A DNA stretch of 64,000 bases from Sphingopyxis yananensis. GTDB taxonomy: Bacteria; Pseudomonadota; Alphaproteobacteria; Sphingomonadales; Sphingomonadaceae. The position numbers and the translations under genes were made by a program. The notes under the pieces are model-generated. The model was not told the DNA's origin, made no database searches, and saw nothing but the letters and a program-made list of their open reading frames with translations. Where the stretch lies: positions 496,001-560,000 of the forward strand of contig NZ_JAJEWI010000010.1 of NCBI RefSeq assembly GCF_020687785.1, written 5' to 3'. Shown here one piece after another: positions 35,919-45,619 of this stretch (position 1 is the first letter of the stretch; each line of letters begins with the position of its first letter).

Positions 35919-36359
35919 ATGTCCAGTCTCTTCACCTTTTTGCTGGTTGTGCAAGCGATCGTTGCCGCAGCGATGATTGCGGTCATCCTGATGCAAAAGT
36001 CCGAAGGTGGCGGTTTGGGTGTTGGTGGTAGCCCCACCGGCTTGCTGTCTGCGCGCGGCGCGGCAGATTTTATGACCCGCGCCACAACCGTTTTGGCGAC
36101 CTTGTTCGTTGGCCTTTCCATTTTGTTGGCAGCGATGGCCGCAGCGGGCACCAGCGGTAGCGCCATTGATACGACCCTGTCGAAATCCGCGCAGCAGCAA
36201 AGCGGCGGTGGATTGGGTTCGTTGACGGCGCCTGCAGCATCGGCCGATGGTGCAGCGGTTCCCGCACAGCCGGTCGCCAGTGATGATCCGTTGGCTGCAG
36301 CGGCAGCCGCCGCAGCCGCATCACAAGCTGCACCGGCGAAGGCCCCCGCAACGAAATAA
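35919..36359 (+). CDS. secG: Preprotein translocase subunit SecG
   Basis: Small partner of SecYE in the general secretion channel. Two membrane helices (about 4-24 and 53-74) flank the conserved loop KSEGGGLGVGGSPTGLLSARGAADF. The length of 146 residues is longer than the classic 110 because of a C-terminal tail (about 90-146) rich in Ala, Pro and Ser with a run of alanines, a common addition in alphaproteobacteria. It follows tpiA by 73 bases. Confidence 0.94.
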   Translation: MSSLFTFLLVVQAIVAAAMIAVILMQKSEGGGLGVGGSPTGLLSARGAADFMTRATTVLATLFVGLSILLAAMAAAGTSGSAIDTTLSKSAQQQSGGGLGSLTAPAASADGAAVPAQPVASDDPLAAAAAAAAASQAAPAKAPATK

Positions 36360-36362
36360 TTT

Positions 36363-36425
36363 TTCGCGGTTTTTCGCCGCGAAGTTCATCAGCCTGTGAA
36401 CGGTGGAAAAATATTTTCCACCGTT
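36363..36425 (+). terminator. Two consecutive hairpins between secG and pyrG
   Basis: Hairpin one: TTCGCGG (36363-36369) with CCGCGAA (36377-36383). Hairpin two: AACGGTGGAAAA (36399-36410) with TTTTCCACCGTT (36414-36425), a perfect 12-bp stem with a 3-base loop. The T-rich strand in hairpin two could end secG transcription, or the pair could tune pyrG expression as a leader. Which is right cannot be decided from sequence. Confidence 0.55.
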
Positions 36426-36478
36426 TGTGATTCGGCGGCTTGCGTCGCCACCCACCTTTTGAGTAAGTCTTTTCTCCC

Positions 36479-38110
36479 ATGGCGCGGTTCATTTTTATCA
36501 CCGGCGGCGTGGTCTCCTCCCTTGGAAAAGGTTTGATGGCGGCTAGCCTCGCGGCCCTGTTGCAAGCACGTGGATATCGCGTGCGTATCAGGAAATTCGA
36601 CCCTTATTTAAATGTCGATCCGGGCACGATGTCGCCCTATCAACATGGTGAAGTATTTGTGACCGATGACGGGGCCGAAGCGGACCTTGATTTGGGCCAT
36701 TATGAACGCTTTACGGGTGTTGCGGCGCGGCAGAGTGATAATATTACCTCTGGTCGTATTTATCAGGATATTATCGCCAAGGAACGTCGCGGCGACTATT
36801 TGGGCGCGACCGTTCAGGTGGTGCCCCATGTGACCGATGCGATTAAGGCCTTTGCCCGCGCGGACACGGCGGACCTTGATTTCGTTTTGTGCGAAATTGG
36901 CGGCACGGTGGGCGATATTGAATCACTGCCCTTCATTGAAGCCATTCGTCAGCTGCGCAACGAAGTGGGCCGCGAAAATTCGCTGTCCGTTCATGTGACC
37001 TTGGTGCCTTATATTGCCGCAGCCGGCGAATTGAAGACCAAGCCGACCCAGCATAGCGTGCGTGAATTGGCGTCGCTGGGCGTGCAGCCGGATATTTTGC
37101 TGTGCCGTTGTGAAAAGCCATTGCCCGACACAGAACGTGCGAAAATTGCCCAATTCTGTAATGTGCGCAAAGAAGCGGTTATTCCGGCGTTGGACGCCGA
37201 CAGCATCTATGCTGTTCCTGCCCAATATCATGGCGAAGGTTTGGACCGCGAAGTGTTGCGGGCCTTTGGTATTCATGATGCCCCAGAGCCGGAATTGGCC
37301 CGCTGGGACGACATTATGGACCGCAAGAACAACCCCGAAGGGGAAGTGACCATTGGGGTGGTGGGAAAATATGTGTCCTTGCCCGATGCCTATAAATCTT
37401 TGAACGAAGCCTTGGTGCATGGTGGCTTGGCCAACCGCGTTAAGGTGAACATCCGTTGGTTGGACGCGGAAATGTTCGAAGAAGAAGATGATCTGGTTGC
37501 CAATTTGGAACCGATGCATGGCATATTGGTGCCCGGCGGTTTTGGCGAGCGCGGATCGGAAGGCAAGATTAACAGCGTGCGCTTTGCGCGCGAACGTGGT
37601 GTGCCTTTCTTGGGCATTTGTCTGGGTATGCAGATGGCCTGTATTGAAGCCGCGCGCAACACCAGCGGCATTGCCGACGCATCGAGCACGGAATTCGGCC
37701 CAACCAGCGAGCCTATTGTTGGTTTGATCACCGAATGGATGAGCGAAGAAGGCCTGCAACAGCGCGGCGCGGACACGGACCTTGGTGGAACCATGCGTTT
37801 GGGCGCTTATGATGCCAAATTGTCACCAAATAGCCGTGTTGCGGCTGTATATGGCACCAAGGATATTAGCGAACGTCACCGTCATCGTTATGAAGTGAAC
37901 AATGACTATCGCGAAAAGCTGGAGGCGGGCGGTTTGCTCTTCACCGGATTGTCGCCCGATGGCATGTTGCCGGAAATTGTTGAACGTCCGGACCATCCTT
38001 GGTTCATTGGCGTGCAATTTCATCCGGAATTAAAGTCGAAGCCGTTTGAACCGCACCCGTTGTTCAAGGGCTTTATTGAGGCTGCGGTCAAACAAAGCCG
38101 ATTGGTATGA
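36479..38110 (+). CDS. pyrG: CTP synthase
   Basis: Makes CTP from UTP, ATP and glutamine-derived ammonia (543 residues). The N-terminal synthase domain opens with [20 protein letters not shown], followed by [20 protein letters not shown] and [16 protein letters not shown]. The C-terminal amidotransferase has Cys in [13 protein letters not shown] and His/Glu in [10 protein letters not shown]. Length and domain order are standard. It is followed 21 bases later by a Crp/Fnr regulator. Confidence 0.98.
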   Translation: MARFIFITGGVVSSLGKGLMAASLAALLQARGYRVRIRKFDPYLNVDPGTMSPYQHGEVFVTDDGAEADLDLGHYERFTGVAARQSDNITSGRIYQDIIAKERRGDYLGATVQVVPHVTDAIKAFARADTADLDFVLCEIGGTVGDIESLPFIEAIRQLRNEVGRENSLSVHVTLVPYIAAAGELKTKPTQHSVRELASLGVQPDILLCRCEKPLPDTERAKIAQFCNVRKEAVIPALDADSIYAVPAQYHGEGLDREVLRAFGIHDAPEPELARWDDIMDRKNNPEGEVTIGVVGKYVSLPDAYKSLNEALVHGGLANRVKVNIRWLDAEMFEEEDDLVANLEPMHGILVPGGFGERGSEGKINSVRFARERGVPFLGICLGMQMACIEAARNTSGIADASSTEFGPTSEPIVGLITEWMSEEGLQQRGADTDLGGTMRLGAYDAKLSPNSRVAAVYGTKDISERHRHRYEVNNDYREKLEAGGLLFTGLSPDGMLPEIVERPDHPWFIGVQFHPELKSKPFEPHPLFKGFIEAAVKQSRLV

Positions 38111-38131
38111 TGTAAAGTTGGGGAGGGAAAT

Positions 38132-38815
38132 ATGGTCCATGAAGAGCTTGCGGTGTTGCAAGGGGCGGACAGCATATTTTCCGGCCTGACGGAAAAACAT
38201 TGGGGTGAGCTGGTCGCTTTGGCGCGGCTCATCCCCTTTAAGCGCGGCAAAGAATTGCTGGCGCAAGGGGATGCGGGCGATAGCCTGATTATCCTGACCG
38301 AAGGCGCTGCGCGCGTTTCTATGTTATCCCCCGGTGGCCGTGAAATTGTTTTGGCTTATGCCGAAGCGGGGGCGGTGCTGGGTGAAATTGCGTTGCTGGA
38401 TGGCGGGGAACGCACGGCGTCGGTGATTGCCACCACCAATGGGCAGGCGTTGCAATTAAGCCGTGCGGCGATGCGCGAATTTGCCGCGAGCCACCCTGAT
38501 TTTGCTTGGTCGTTGATGCAGCAATTGGCGCGCCGGTTGCGGACGGCCAATGAAACCATTGAAAGCGACCGTGCTTTTGCGTCTGGTCCGCGTCTGGCCC
38601 GTTATTTGCTGCGCCTGATCCGCAGCGGAGCGGAGAGCAATTTGCGTGTGGAGTTGAGCCAGACAGAGCTGGGCAATTTTGCGGGGATGAGCCGCGAGCA
38701 TATCAACCGCCAATTGCGAAGCTGGGAAGAGTCCCAGATTATTGCGCTGGAGCAAGGGCGCGTGCGGGTGCTGGACCCCGAATTGCTGGTGGATATTGCC
38801 GACGCTGATGGATGA
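38132..38815 (+). CDS. Crp/Fnr family transcription regulator
   Basis: A 227-residue regulator with an N-terminal cyclic-nucleotide-binding beta-roll (about 10-125) and a C-terminal winged helix (about 165-210, SQTELGNFAGMSREHINRQL). The ligand loop GEIALLDGGERTASV keeps the Glu and Arg that contact cAMP in CRP, with Thr in place of Ser. There is no cysteine in the protein, so it is not an iron-sulfur oxygen sensor like FNR. GGGAGGG precedes the ATG. It may share the pyrG message. Its targets are unknown. Confidence 0.88.
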   Translation: MVHEELAVLQGADSIFSGLTEKHWGELVALARLIPFKRGKELLAQGDAGDSLIILTEGAARVSMLSPGGREIVLAYAEAGAVLGEIALLDGGERTASVIATTNGQALQLSRAAMREFAASHPDFAWSLMQQLARRLRTANETIESDRAFASGPRLARYLLRLIRSGAESNLRVELSQTELGNFAGMSREHINRQLRSWEESQIIALEQGRVRVLDPELLVDIADADG

Positions 38816-39223
38816 CGTTGGCGGGTGAGGCAGATAGCACAACGCCCGAGCATCGCGTGGATACTCGGGCGCCTGTGACGAACTTCGCCATCCCCCTTGT
38901 GGATGTAGACCTGACGAAGGATCTACGCTCCCCGGAACCGGGCCTTTGGGCCGCATCTGAACCAGATATGTTCTGGCTAGGGACTGTTTCGGTGTTTGTC
39001 ATCGCCTTGTTTGAAAGATCATTTCTTTTTGGCTGTGGCTGTTGCACAATCGCAACAGCGGCGGCTGATGGGTCGGCACATGCTTTGTCCCGATATTTTC
39101 GGTGCTTGCTGGGCGTTGCGCGGATATCGGGCTGGCTGGGTGAAGGCGGCCATTGCCAGCGGCGGCGCTGCCCCCTAAAAGCCCAGATATGAATATTGAT
39201 CACGCGTCTGGGACGGTAAGTTT
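38816..39223. other. 408-base intergenic region with strong potential RNA structure
   Basis: I find no convincing gene. A perfect 8-bp hairpin CGCCCGAG/CTCGGGCG (38843-38850 with 38864-38871) follows the regulator stop, and a second perfect one, GCTGTTGC/GCAACAGC, lies at 39038-39045 with 39052-39059. Between them is a set of nested stems listed separately as a candidate RNA. A frame overlapping the regulator stop (ATGA, to 39192) has unlike-protein composition and no recognised motif. Confidence 0.5.
38868..39006 (+). ncRNA. Candidate structured RNA (multi-hairpin, closed by a long stem)
   Basis: GGCG (38868-38871) plus GTGACGAAC (38875-38883) can pair with GTTTGTCAT plus CGCC (38994-39006), giving a 13-pair closing stem with a 3-base bulge. 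Two of the pairs are G-U and only work in the plus-strand transcript. Inside are small stems: CATCC/GGATG (38889-38905), GTAGA/TCTAC (38905-38926), CCCGG/CCGGG (38931-38942) and ATCTG/CAGAT (38955-38967). I do not recognise an RNA family. This is a proposal from pairing only; no folding energy or covariation was computed. Confidence 0.35.
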
Positions 39224-40474
39224 ATGATCCTTCGCCCCTATGAGCGCACCATCTTTAAACGCTATTTATTACCCCAGCGCGGTGAAGGATTTATCTTTGT
39301 CGCGGCGGCGTTCAGCTTTGTAGCTGTGATGCTGGGCGTGGCGGCGCTGGTCATTGTGATGAGCGTGATGAATGGTGTGCGCGCCGATTTGTTTGAGAAA
39401 ATCGTGGGGTTGAATGGTCATGCCGTCGTTCAAGGCTATGGTGGCCGGTTGGACGATTGGCAGGATATCGTCAACAAAGCCAAGGCAACGCCGGGGGTGA
39501 CGTCGGCCACGCCGTTGATTGAACAGCCATTATTGGCGACGTTCAATGGGCGCGTCGAAGGCGTGCTGGTGCGCGGTATGCGGATGGAGGATATTCAGCG
39601 CAACGACACGCTGGGCGGCAAGGTGCTGCAAGGGCGCTTGTCGGATTTGACGCCGGAAGCCGGAACGGTGGCGATTGGGTCGGAATTGGCGCGCAATTTG
39701 GGCGCGGCAGTGGGGACCAACATCACCATCATCAACCCCGCTGGACGATCGACGCCATTTGGCACGGTGCCGCGCGAGATTAGTTACCGCGTGGCGGCGA
39801 TTTTTGAAATTGGCGTTTATGATTTCGACAAGGCCTATGTTGTGATGCCGATGCAGGATGCGCAATTGCTGCTGTTGCTGGGCGATCAGATTGGCATGGT
39901 TGAAGTGAAGGTCCATGATCCCGATAAGGTCGGGGAGATTTTGGCGCCCTTGGTTCGGCAGGTGTCGGGGCAAGCGGTGGTGCAGGATTGGCGGTCGATG
40001 AATGCCAGCCTGTTTGAAGCCTTGGCTATTGAACGGGTGGCGATGTTTGTCATTTTGTCGCTGATTGTGTTGGTGGCGGCGTTTAACATTATTTCGTCGC
40101 TGATCATGTTGGTGCGGGCAAAGACGCGGGATATGGCGATTTTGCGGACCATGGGCGCGCCGCGGGATGCGGTGCTGCGGATATTCATGGCGATTGGCCT
40201 GTCCATTGGCATTTCGGGCACGATTGTCGGCATGATTATTGGCTTTTCCTTGCTCTATTTCCGGCAGCATGTGCTGAAAATTGCGGAATATTTGACGGGG
40301 CAGTCGCTGTGGGACCCCAGCATTAGATTTTTGACCGAATTGCCGTCCAAGCCGGATCCTTTTGAAATTGTCGGTATTGCGCTGATGGCGGTGGTATTTA
40401 GCTTTTTGGCGACGCTATACCCCGCGTTGAAGGCGGCCAATACGGACCCTGTGCAGGTGCTGCGTTATGAATAA
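39224..40474 (+). CDS. lolC: Lipoprotein-releasing ABC permease LolC/E
   Basis: Inner-membrane permease (416 residues) that extracts outer-membrane lipoproteins and hands them to LolA. Four membrane helices: one near 24-50 after [12 protein letters not shown], and three after a large periplasmic domain (about 270-300, 318-345, 380-400). The N-terminus and the motif [14 protein letters not shown] are typical of LolC/LolE. There is only one permease gene beside lolD, as in alphaproteobacteria with a single hybrid permease (sometimes called LolF). The last eight bases overlap lolD. Confidence 0.92.
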   Translation: MILRPYERTIFKRYLLPQRGEGFIFVAAAFSFVAVMLGVAALVIVMSVMNGVRADLFEKIVGLNGHAVVQGYGGRLDDWQDIVNKAKATPGVTSATPLIEQPLLATFNGRVEGVLVRGMRMEDIQRNDTLGGKVLQGRLSDLTPEAGTVAIGSELARNLGAAVGTNITIINPAGRSTPFGTVPREISYRVAAIFEIGVYDFDKAYVVMPMQDAQLLLLLGDQIGMVEVKVHDPDKVGEILAPLVRQVSGQAVVQDWRSMNASLFEALAIERVAMFVILSLIVLVAAFNIISSLIMLVRAKTRDMAILRTMGAPRDAVLRIFMAIGLSIGISGTIVGMIIGFSLLYFRQHVLKIAEYLTGQSLWDPSIRFLTELPSKPDPFEIVGIALMAVVFSFLATLYPALKAANTDPVQVLRYE

Positions 40475-41144
40475 GCCGGTTTTACAATTGGCGGATTTGC
40501 GCCGCAGTTTCACGCAGGGCGATGTGACCATCCATGTTTTGCGCGGGATAAATGCCACGCTGCGTCGCGGGGAAATTGTGGCTTTGCTGGGGCCTTCGGG
40601 GTCGGGAAAGTCGACCTTGCTGCAAGCTGTCGGCCTGTTGGAAGGCGGGTTTGAAGGCAAGATCGAGATTGACGGCGAGAATGTGACCCGCCACGACCAA
40701 GGCGAGCGGACCCGCGTACGGCGCGAAAAAATTGGCTTTATTTACCAATTCCACCATTTGTTGCCGGATTTTAATGCGGTGGAAAATGTGGTTTTGCCGC
40801 AGTTGATCCGTGGGACGGAGCAAAAGATAGCCGAGCAACGCGCCGAAGAATTGCTGGCGGGGTTGGGGCTGGGCGAGCGATTGCACCACAAGCCCAGCAA
40901 ATTGTCCGGCGGTGAGCAGCAGCGTGTGGCGGTGGCACGGGCGCTGGCCAATCAACCCTTATTGGTGTTGGCCGATGAACCAACAGGCAATTTGGATGAG
41001 GCGACAGCGGACCGCGTATTTGAGCAATTTATGGCGCTGGTGCGGGACCATGGGTCCGCGGCTTTGGTGGCCACGCATAACGAACGACTGGCCGAGAAGA
41101 TGGACCGTGTGTGGCGCTTGCATGACGGGCAGATCGCGGCATAA
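40467..41144 (+). CDS. lolD: Lipoprotein-releasing ABC ATPase LolD
   Basis: ATPase that powers lipoprotein release (225 residues). Walker A is GPSGSGKST, the Q-loop is in [17 protein letters not shown] (a LolD-type segment), the signature is [15 protein letters not shown] and Walker B is [14 protein letters not shown]. It starts inside the last codons of the permease gene, so both are made together. An LolA gene is not in the window. Confidence 0.96.
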   Translation: MNKPVLQLADLRRSFTQGDVTIHVLRGINATLRRGEIVALLGPSGSGKSTLLQAVGLLEGGFEGKIEIDGENVTRHDQGERTRVRREKIGFIYQFHHLLPDFNAVENVVLPQLIRGTEQKIAEQRAEELLAGLGLGERLHHKPSKLSGGEQQRVAVARALANQPLLVLADEPTGNLDEATADRVFEQFMALVRDHGSAALVATHNERLAEKMDRVWRLHDGQIAA

Positions 41145-41224
41145 TCGTGGTAGCGCCCCGTCTGCCCGCGATGGTGGGAAGTTTGGGGCGCGGCCATGGC
41201 ATAATAGGATGATGGGGGTCGGTG

Positions 41225-41701
41225 ATGGACTTATATGATTTTTCAGCGGCCTTGCCCGGTGGTGGTAGCCAGTCTTTGGCGGATTATCGCGGCAAAGTGG
41301 TGTTGATCGTCAACACCGCGTCCAAATGTGGCTTTACCCCGCAATATGCGGAGTTGGAGCAATTATACCGCGATTATAAGGACCGTGGGTTTGAAGTGCT
41401 GGCCTTTCCCTGCAACCAATTTGGCGCGCAGGAACCGGGGGATGCGGCGGAGATCGCGAATTTTTGTTCGCTGACCTATGATGTGAGCTTTCCCGTCATG
41501 GCGAAAATTGATGTCAATGGGTCCGATGCAGACCCGATTTTTAAATATTTGAAATCGGAACAATCGGGCATTTTGACCAGCGCGATTAAGTGGAATTTCA
41601 CGAAATTTCTGGTGGACCGCGATGGGAAAATTGTGTCCCGCCACGCGCCGACCACCAAGCCATTGGATTTGGCCAAAGAGATTGAGGCTTTGCTGGGTTG
41701 A
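41225..41701 (+). CDS. Glutathione peroxidase (thiol type)
   Basis: Reduces H2O2 and organic peroxides, by thioredoxin or glutathione. The 158-residue protein has the peroxidatic Cys in NTASKCGFTPQY, the FPCNQFGAQEPG loop with Gln, and WNFTKFLVD with Trp and Asn of the catalytic tetrad. Cysteine replaces selenocysteine. A second Cys in FPCNQF may resolve the disulfide, which would point to thioredoxin as donor. The ATG at 41225 is preferred over the adjoining GTG at 41222. Confidence 0.94.
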   Translation: MDLYDFSAALPGGGSQSLADYRGKVVLIVNTASKCGFTPQYAELEQLYRDYKDRGFEVLAFPCNQFGAQEPGDAAEIANFCSLTYDVSFPVMAKIDVNGSDADPIFKYLKSEQSGILTSAIKWNFTKFLVDRDGKIVSRHAPTTKPLDLAKEIEALLG

Positions 41702-41981
41702 CGCCTTGCTGAGCCGTTAGGCGCAGCAGTTTTGCGTGGGCGGATGGGAGGCCCGATGGAAATCGCGTGATGGGCCTGATGGTTTGGGTGAGCATGGGTG
41801 CTAGCCCGCCGTGCCGCCGACCCTGATGTGCCGCAAGACCGTTGCAACCCCATGAAAATATGGGGTAATATGATGTATATTCAATATTCGCCTGATAGGT
41901 CGGGTCGCCAGAGGTTGCGCAGGGTCGCAGACTGGGGCGGTTCGATTGATCGGCATGATGTGACCGAGATAGTATTTCCAT
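41702..41981. other. Intergenic region before dnaE
   Basis: These 280 bases hold no supported gene. A small hairpin ACCCCAT/ATGGGGT (41847-41853 with 41860-41866) lies in an AT-rich stretch that could include the dnaE promoter. A 64-codon frame running into dnaE has no recognisable features. Confidence 0.45.
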
Positions 41982-44900
41982 ATGGCCCATAGCAATTTCG
42001 TTCCCCTGCGGGTGTTTTCCAGTTTCACCATGCTGGAGGGGGCGATTGATCCCAAGGCCATCGCCAAGGCCGCCAAAGAGCGCGCTTTTCCGGCCGTCGC
42101 GGTGACGGACCGCAATGGCTTATATGGCGTCATGGCCTTTGGTGATGCGTGCAAAGGCGCGGGCGTGCAGCCGGTGGTCGGGGCGCTGGTCAGTGTGGCG
42201 CGGCCTGGGGTGCGGATGCAAAATGGTGCGCCGATTGTCGATTGGCTGGCGCTTTATGCCCAAGATGCGGTGGGTTATGACAATTTATGCGCGCTGGTGT
42301 CGGCGGCCCATTTGGACCGTCCGGTCGAGCAAGAACCGCATGTGCCCTTTGACGCGCTCATTGGCAAAAGCGATGGTTTGCTATGTTTGACGGCGGGCGG
42401 CGAAGGGGCGTTGGCGCGTTTGTTGGCCGATGAGCAGATGGAAGCCGCCACCCAATATGCCGAGCGGTTGGAGGCTTTGTTTCCGTCGCGCCTTTATGTG
42501 GAATTGTCGCGGCGCGGGGATGCGGTCGAAGAGGCTGCCGAAAAGGCGCTGATTGACATGGCTTATCGCCGCGCTTTGCCCTTGGTGGCGACCAACCCCG
42601 CCAATTTTGTTGAGCCGGATTTTCATGATGCGCATGACGCGATGCTGTGCATTGCCCAATCCGCTTATATTGAGACGGAAGGGCGGCGGACCAGCAATCC
42701 GCAGGCTTGGTTGAAGCCCGCCGATGTGATGCGCGAATTATTCGCGGATTTGCCGGAGGCGCTGGACAATAGTCTGGTGGTGGCACAGCGTTGTGCCTTT
42801 ATGGCGCCCAAGCGCAAGCCAATTTTGCCCAGCCTTGCGGGCGACCGTGAAGGTGAAGCGGCGCAGTTGCGGCAATTGGCGCTGGAGGGGCTGGAGGCCC
42901 GCCTTGCTGTTTATGATGAGCTGAGTGACGAAGACCGCAAAGCCTATGCCGAGCGGCTCGATTATGAGGTGGGCATCATCATTCAGATGGGATTCCCCGG
43001 TTATTTCTTGATCGTTGCGGACTTTATTCATTGGGCGAAATCGAACGATATTCCGGTGGGACCGGGCCGTGGTTCGGGTGCGGGCAGTTTGGTGGCATGG
43101 GTGTTGACCATCACCGATTTGGACCCGCTGAAATTGGGCTTGCTGTTTGAACGCTTTCTGAACCCAGAACGCGTTTCCATGCCCGACTTTGATATCGACT
43201 TTTGTGAAACGCGGCGCGGCGAAGTCATTCGTTATGTGCAGGAAAAATATGGCCGCGACACGGTGGCGCAGATCATTACCTTTGGTAAATTGAAAGCGCG
43301 CGCCGTGTTGAAGGATACGGGCCGTGTGTTGCAGATGAGCTATGGGCAGGTGGACCGGTTGGCGAAACTGGTGCCGAACCACCCGACCGACCCATGGACG
43401 CTGGACCGCGCGCTGAACGGTGTGCCGGAACTGGCCAACGAATTTAAAAATGATGAGGGCGTACGGCGCTTGTTTAAGCTGGCGGGGCAGTTGGAAGGCT
43501 TGCCGCGTCATAGCTCGACCCATGCGGCGGGGGTGGTGATTGGCGACAGGCCGCTGGACCAATTGGTGCCGCTGTACCGCGACCCGCGTTCGGACATGCC
43601 GGTGACGCAATTTGACATGAAATTTGTCGAAACGGCGGGTCTGGTGAAATTCGACTTTTTGGGGTTGAAGACGCTGTCGGTGTTGAAGGAAGCACGGCGG
43701 TTGTTGGCGCTGCGCGGCGTGGATGTCGATTTTGATACGCTGTCATGGGATGATGAAGCGGTTTATGCCCTGTTGCAACGCGGTGATACGGTGGGCGTGT
43801 TCCAGTTGGAATCGGAAGGGATGCGGCGCACGCTGTCGGCGGTGAAACCCACCAATTTCGGGGATATTGTGGCGCTGGTGGCGCTGTATCGACCCGGCCC
43901 GATGGACAATATTCCGTTATTTGGCGCGCGGAAAAATGGCCGCGAAGACATTGCTTATCCGCACCCCTTGCTGGAGGGGATTTTGGCGGAAACCTATGGC
44001 ATTTTTGTTTACCAAGAACAGGTGATGCAGGCCGCCCAGATTTTGGCGGGCTATAGCCTCGGCGGCGCGGATTTGCTGCGCCGTGCCATGGGTAAGAAAA
44101 TTCAGGCGGAAATGGATGCGCAGCGCGAGGCCTTTGTGAAGGGATCGGCGGAGTATAATGATATTGACGCCAAGACGGCAAACGAACTGTTTGACTTGAT
44201 TGATAAATTTGCGGGTTATGGTTTTAACAAAAGCCATGCGGCGGCTTATGCTTTGCTGTCCTATCAAACCGCATGGGTGAAGGCGCATTATCCGCATGAG
44301 TTTTTCGCGGCGTCGATGTCGTTCGACAGCCATCAGACGGATAAGCTGACGATTTTTGTGGACGATATGCGCCGTTTGAACATCGAAATTGCGCCGCCGT
44401 CGGTGAACCATAGCGAGGCGGATTTTTCGGTCGGCCGTGTCGAGGGCGAGTTGGCCGTGCGCTATGCGTTGGGGGCGCTGAAAGGCGTGGGCGAGAAGGC
44501 GATGGAGGCCTTGGTCGCGGAACGGCATAGCAAGGGGCATTTCAAATCCTTGGATGATTTTGCCAATCGCATTGACCCCAAGATGTTGAACCGCCGCCAG
44601 ATTGAGGCTTTGGCCGCTGCAGGCGCTTTTGATGAGATTGAGCCCAACCGGCCCAAAGCTTTTGGCGGGGCGGAGACATTGTTGGCGTCGGCCAGTGCGA
44701 TGGCGCGGGAACGGATGACGGGGCAGGGCGGCTTGTTTGGCGGTGACATGGATTTGGCCCCCGTGCTGCATTTGCCAAGCGCCGAGCCATGGACTTTGGC
44801 GGAGCGGATGACCAAGGAAAAAGATGCCTTTGGTTTCTACTTTTCGTCGCATCCGGTCGAGCAGCATGAGGCGATATTGGCGGCGCGTAAGGCGCGTACC

Positions 44901-45473
44901 TATGGTGATATTTGCGAAAATGTCGAGATGACCCCAGGGACACGCGTGCCGATGGTGATGGCCGCGATGGTGGAAAGTGCGCGGGCGCGCATGTCGCAGC
45001 GCGGAAACCGTTTCTTGAACCTGACTTTGTCGGACCGCAGCGGTCAGTTCCAATCGAGCTGTTTTGACGAGACGGCTGGTAAGGTTCTGGAAGAAATAGC
45101 GAAAAAAGGAGGCTGTGCGCTGTTGAACGTAGAGTTAGACTTGCTGGAAGGGGAGGAAACGCCGCGTGTGACCGTGCGCGGGGCGCAGGATTTGGATGAG
45201 ATGGCGGCGACGGCGGCGCTGCAGTTGCGGTGCCGCGTCGAACGGGCCGAGGCGGTGGCCGAGATGGCGCGCTTGTTGCAAATCCATGAGGACGCGCGTG
45301 GGCGGGTGACAATTGTCACGCGGGACCCGTTGAATGATGCGGATATTCCGATTTTGCTGGGGCGCCGGTTCAAGCTGAGCGCTGATTTGGTGTCGCGGCT
45401 GGAGATGGTCGAGGGCGTGCATGATATGAAGCTGAGTTTGGTGCAGGCCAGCGATTTTCGCTTTCGGAGTTAA
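41982..45473 (+). CDS. dnaE: DNA polymerase III alpha subunit
   Basis: Main replicative polymerase (1163 residues). The PHP domain at the N-terminus opens FVPLRVFSSFTMLEGAID, where the metal-binding His seen in RVHS is replaced by Phe, so PHP metal activity is probably lost. The catalytic aspartates are in MPDFDIDFCETRRGEVI and KFDFLGLKTL. GPGRGSGAGSLVAW and SSTHAAGVVIGD are also typical. The C-terminal part contains an OB fold and a beta-clamp region. Length is right for DnaE1. Confidence 0.97.
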   Translation: MAHSNFVPLRVFSSFTMLEGAIDPKAIAKAAKERAFPAVAVTDRNGLYGVMAFGDACKGAGVQPVVGALVSVARPGVRMQNGAPIVDWLALYAQDAVGYDNLCALVSAAHLDRPVEQEPHVPFDALIGKSDGLLCLTAGGEGALARLLADEQMEAATQYAERLEALFPSRLYVELSRRGDAVEEAAEKALIDMAYRRALPLVATNPANFVEPDFHDAHDAMLCIAQSAYIETEGRRTSNPQAWLKPADVMRELFADLPEALDNSLVVAQRCAFMAPKRKPILPSLAGDREGEAAQLRQLALEGLEARLAVYDELSDEDRKAYAERLDYEVGIIIQMGFPGYFLIVADFIHWAKSNDIPVGPGRGSGAGSLVAWVLTITDLDPLKLGLLFERFLNPERVSMPDFDIDFCETRRGEVIRYVQEKYGRDTVAQIITFGKLKARAVLKDTGRVLQMSYGQVDRLAKLVPNHPTDPWTLDRALNGVPELANEFKNDEGVRRLFKLAGQLEGLPRHSSTHAAGVVIGDRPLDQLVPLYRDPRSDMPVTQFDMKFVETAGLVKFDFLGLKTLSVLKEARRLLALRGVDVDFDTLSWDDEAVYALLQRGDTVGVFQLESEGMRRTLSAVKPTNFGDIVALVALYRPGPMDNIPLFGARKNGREDIAYPHPLLEGILAETYGIFVYQEQVMQAAQILAGYSLGGADLLRRAMGKKIQAEMDAQREAFVKGSAEYNDIDAKTANELFDLIDKFAGYGFNKSHAAAYALLSYQTAWVKAHYPHEFFAASMSFDSHQTDKLTIFVDDMRRLNIEIAPPSVNHSEADFSVGRVEGELAVRYALGALKGVGEKAMEALVAERHSKGHFKSLDDFANRIDPKMLNRRQIEALAAAGAFDEIEPNRPKAFGGAETLLASASAMARERMTGQGGLFGGDMDLAPVLHLPSAEPWTLAERMTKEKDAFGFYFSSHPVEQHEAILAARKARTYGDICENVEMTPGTRVPMVMAAMVESARARMSQRGNRFLNLTLSDRSGQFQSSCFDETAGKVLEEIAKKGGCALLNVELDLLEGEETPRVTVRGAQDLDEMAATAALQLRCRVERAEAVAEMARLLQIHEDARGRVTIVTRDPLNDADIPILLGRRFKLSADLVSRLEMVEGVHDMKLSLVQASDFRFRS

Positions 45474-45619
45474 TCGCCGCATTGCCGTGGTTGGTGGCGC
45501 GGCGGGCAGGAAACGCGCCAAGCCCATCATCATGAGGTTTGGGGGTTGAAAAGGCTTGCGTAGGGGACATTCTCTGCTCACTCTGGCGACGATATAAAAA
45601 TAAGCGAGAGGATGCCGAT

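Noticed and set aside
38868-39006. 6S RNA, SRP RNA or tmRNA as identity for the structured region
   Set aside because: The SRP GGAAG tetraloop region, tmRNA tRNA-like ends and the 6S open-promoter bubble are not recognisable, and the usual 6S neighbours (zapA, ygfA) are missing.
38812-39192. 126-codon frame overlapping the Crp/Fnr stop by ATGA
   Set aside because: The overlap looks like coupling, but the translation has no recognised pattern and an Arg/Cys-rich end. The region fits structured RNA or spacer better.
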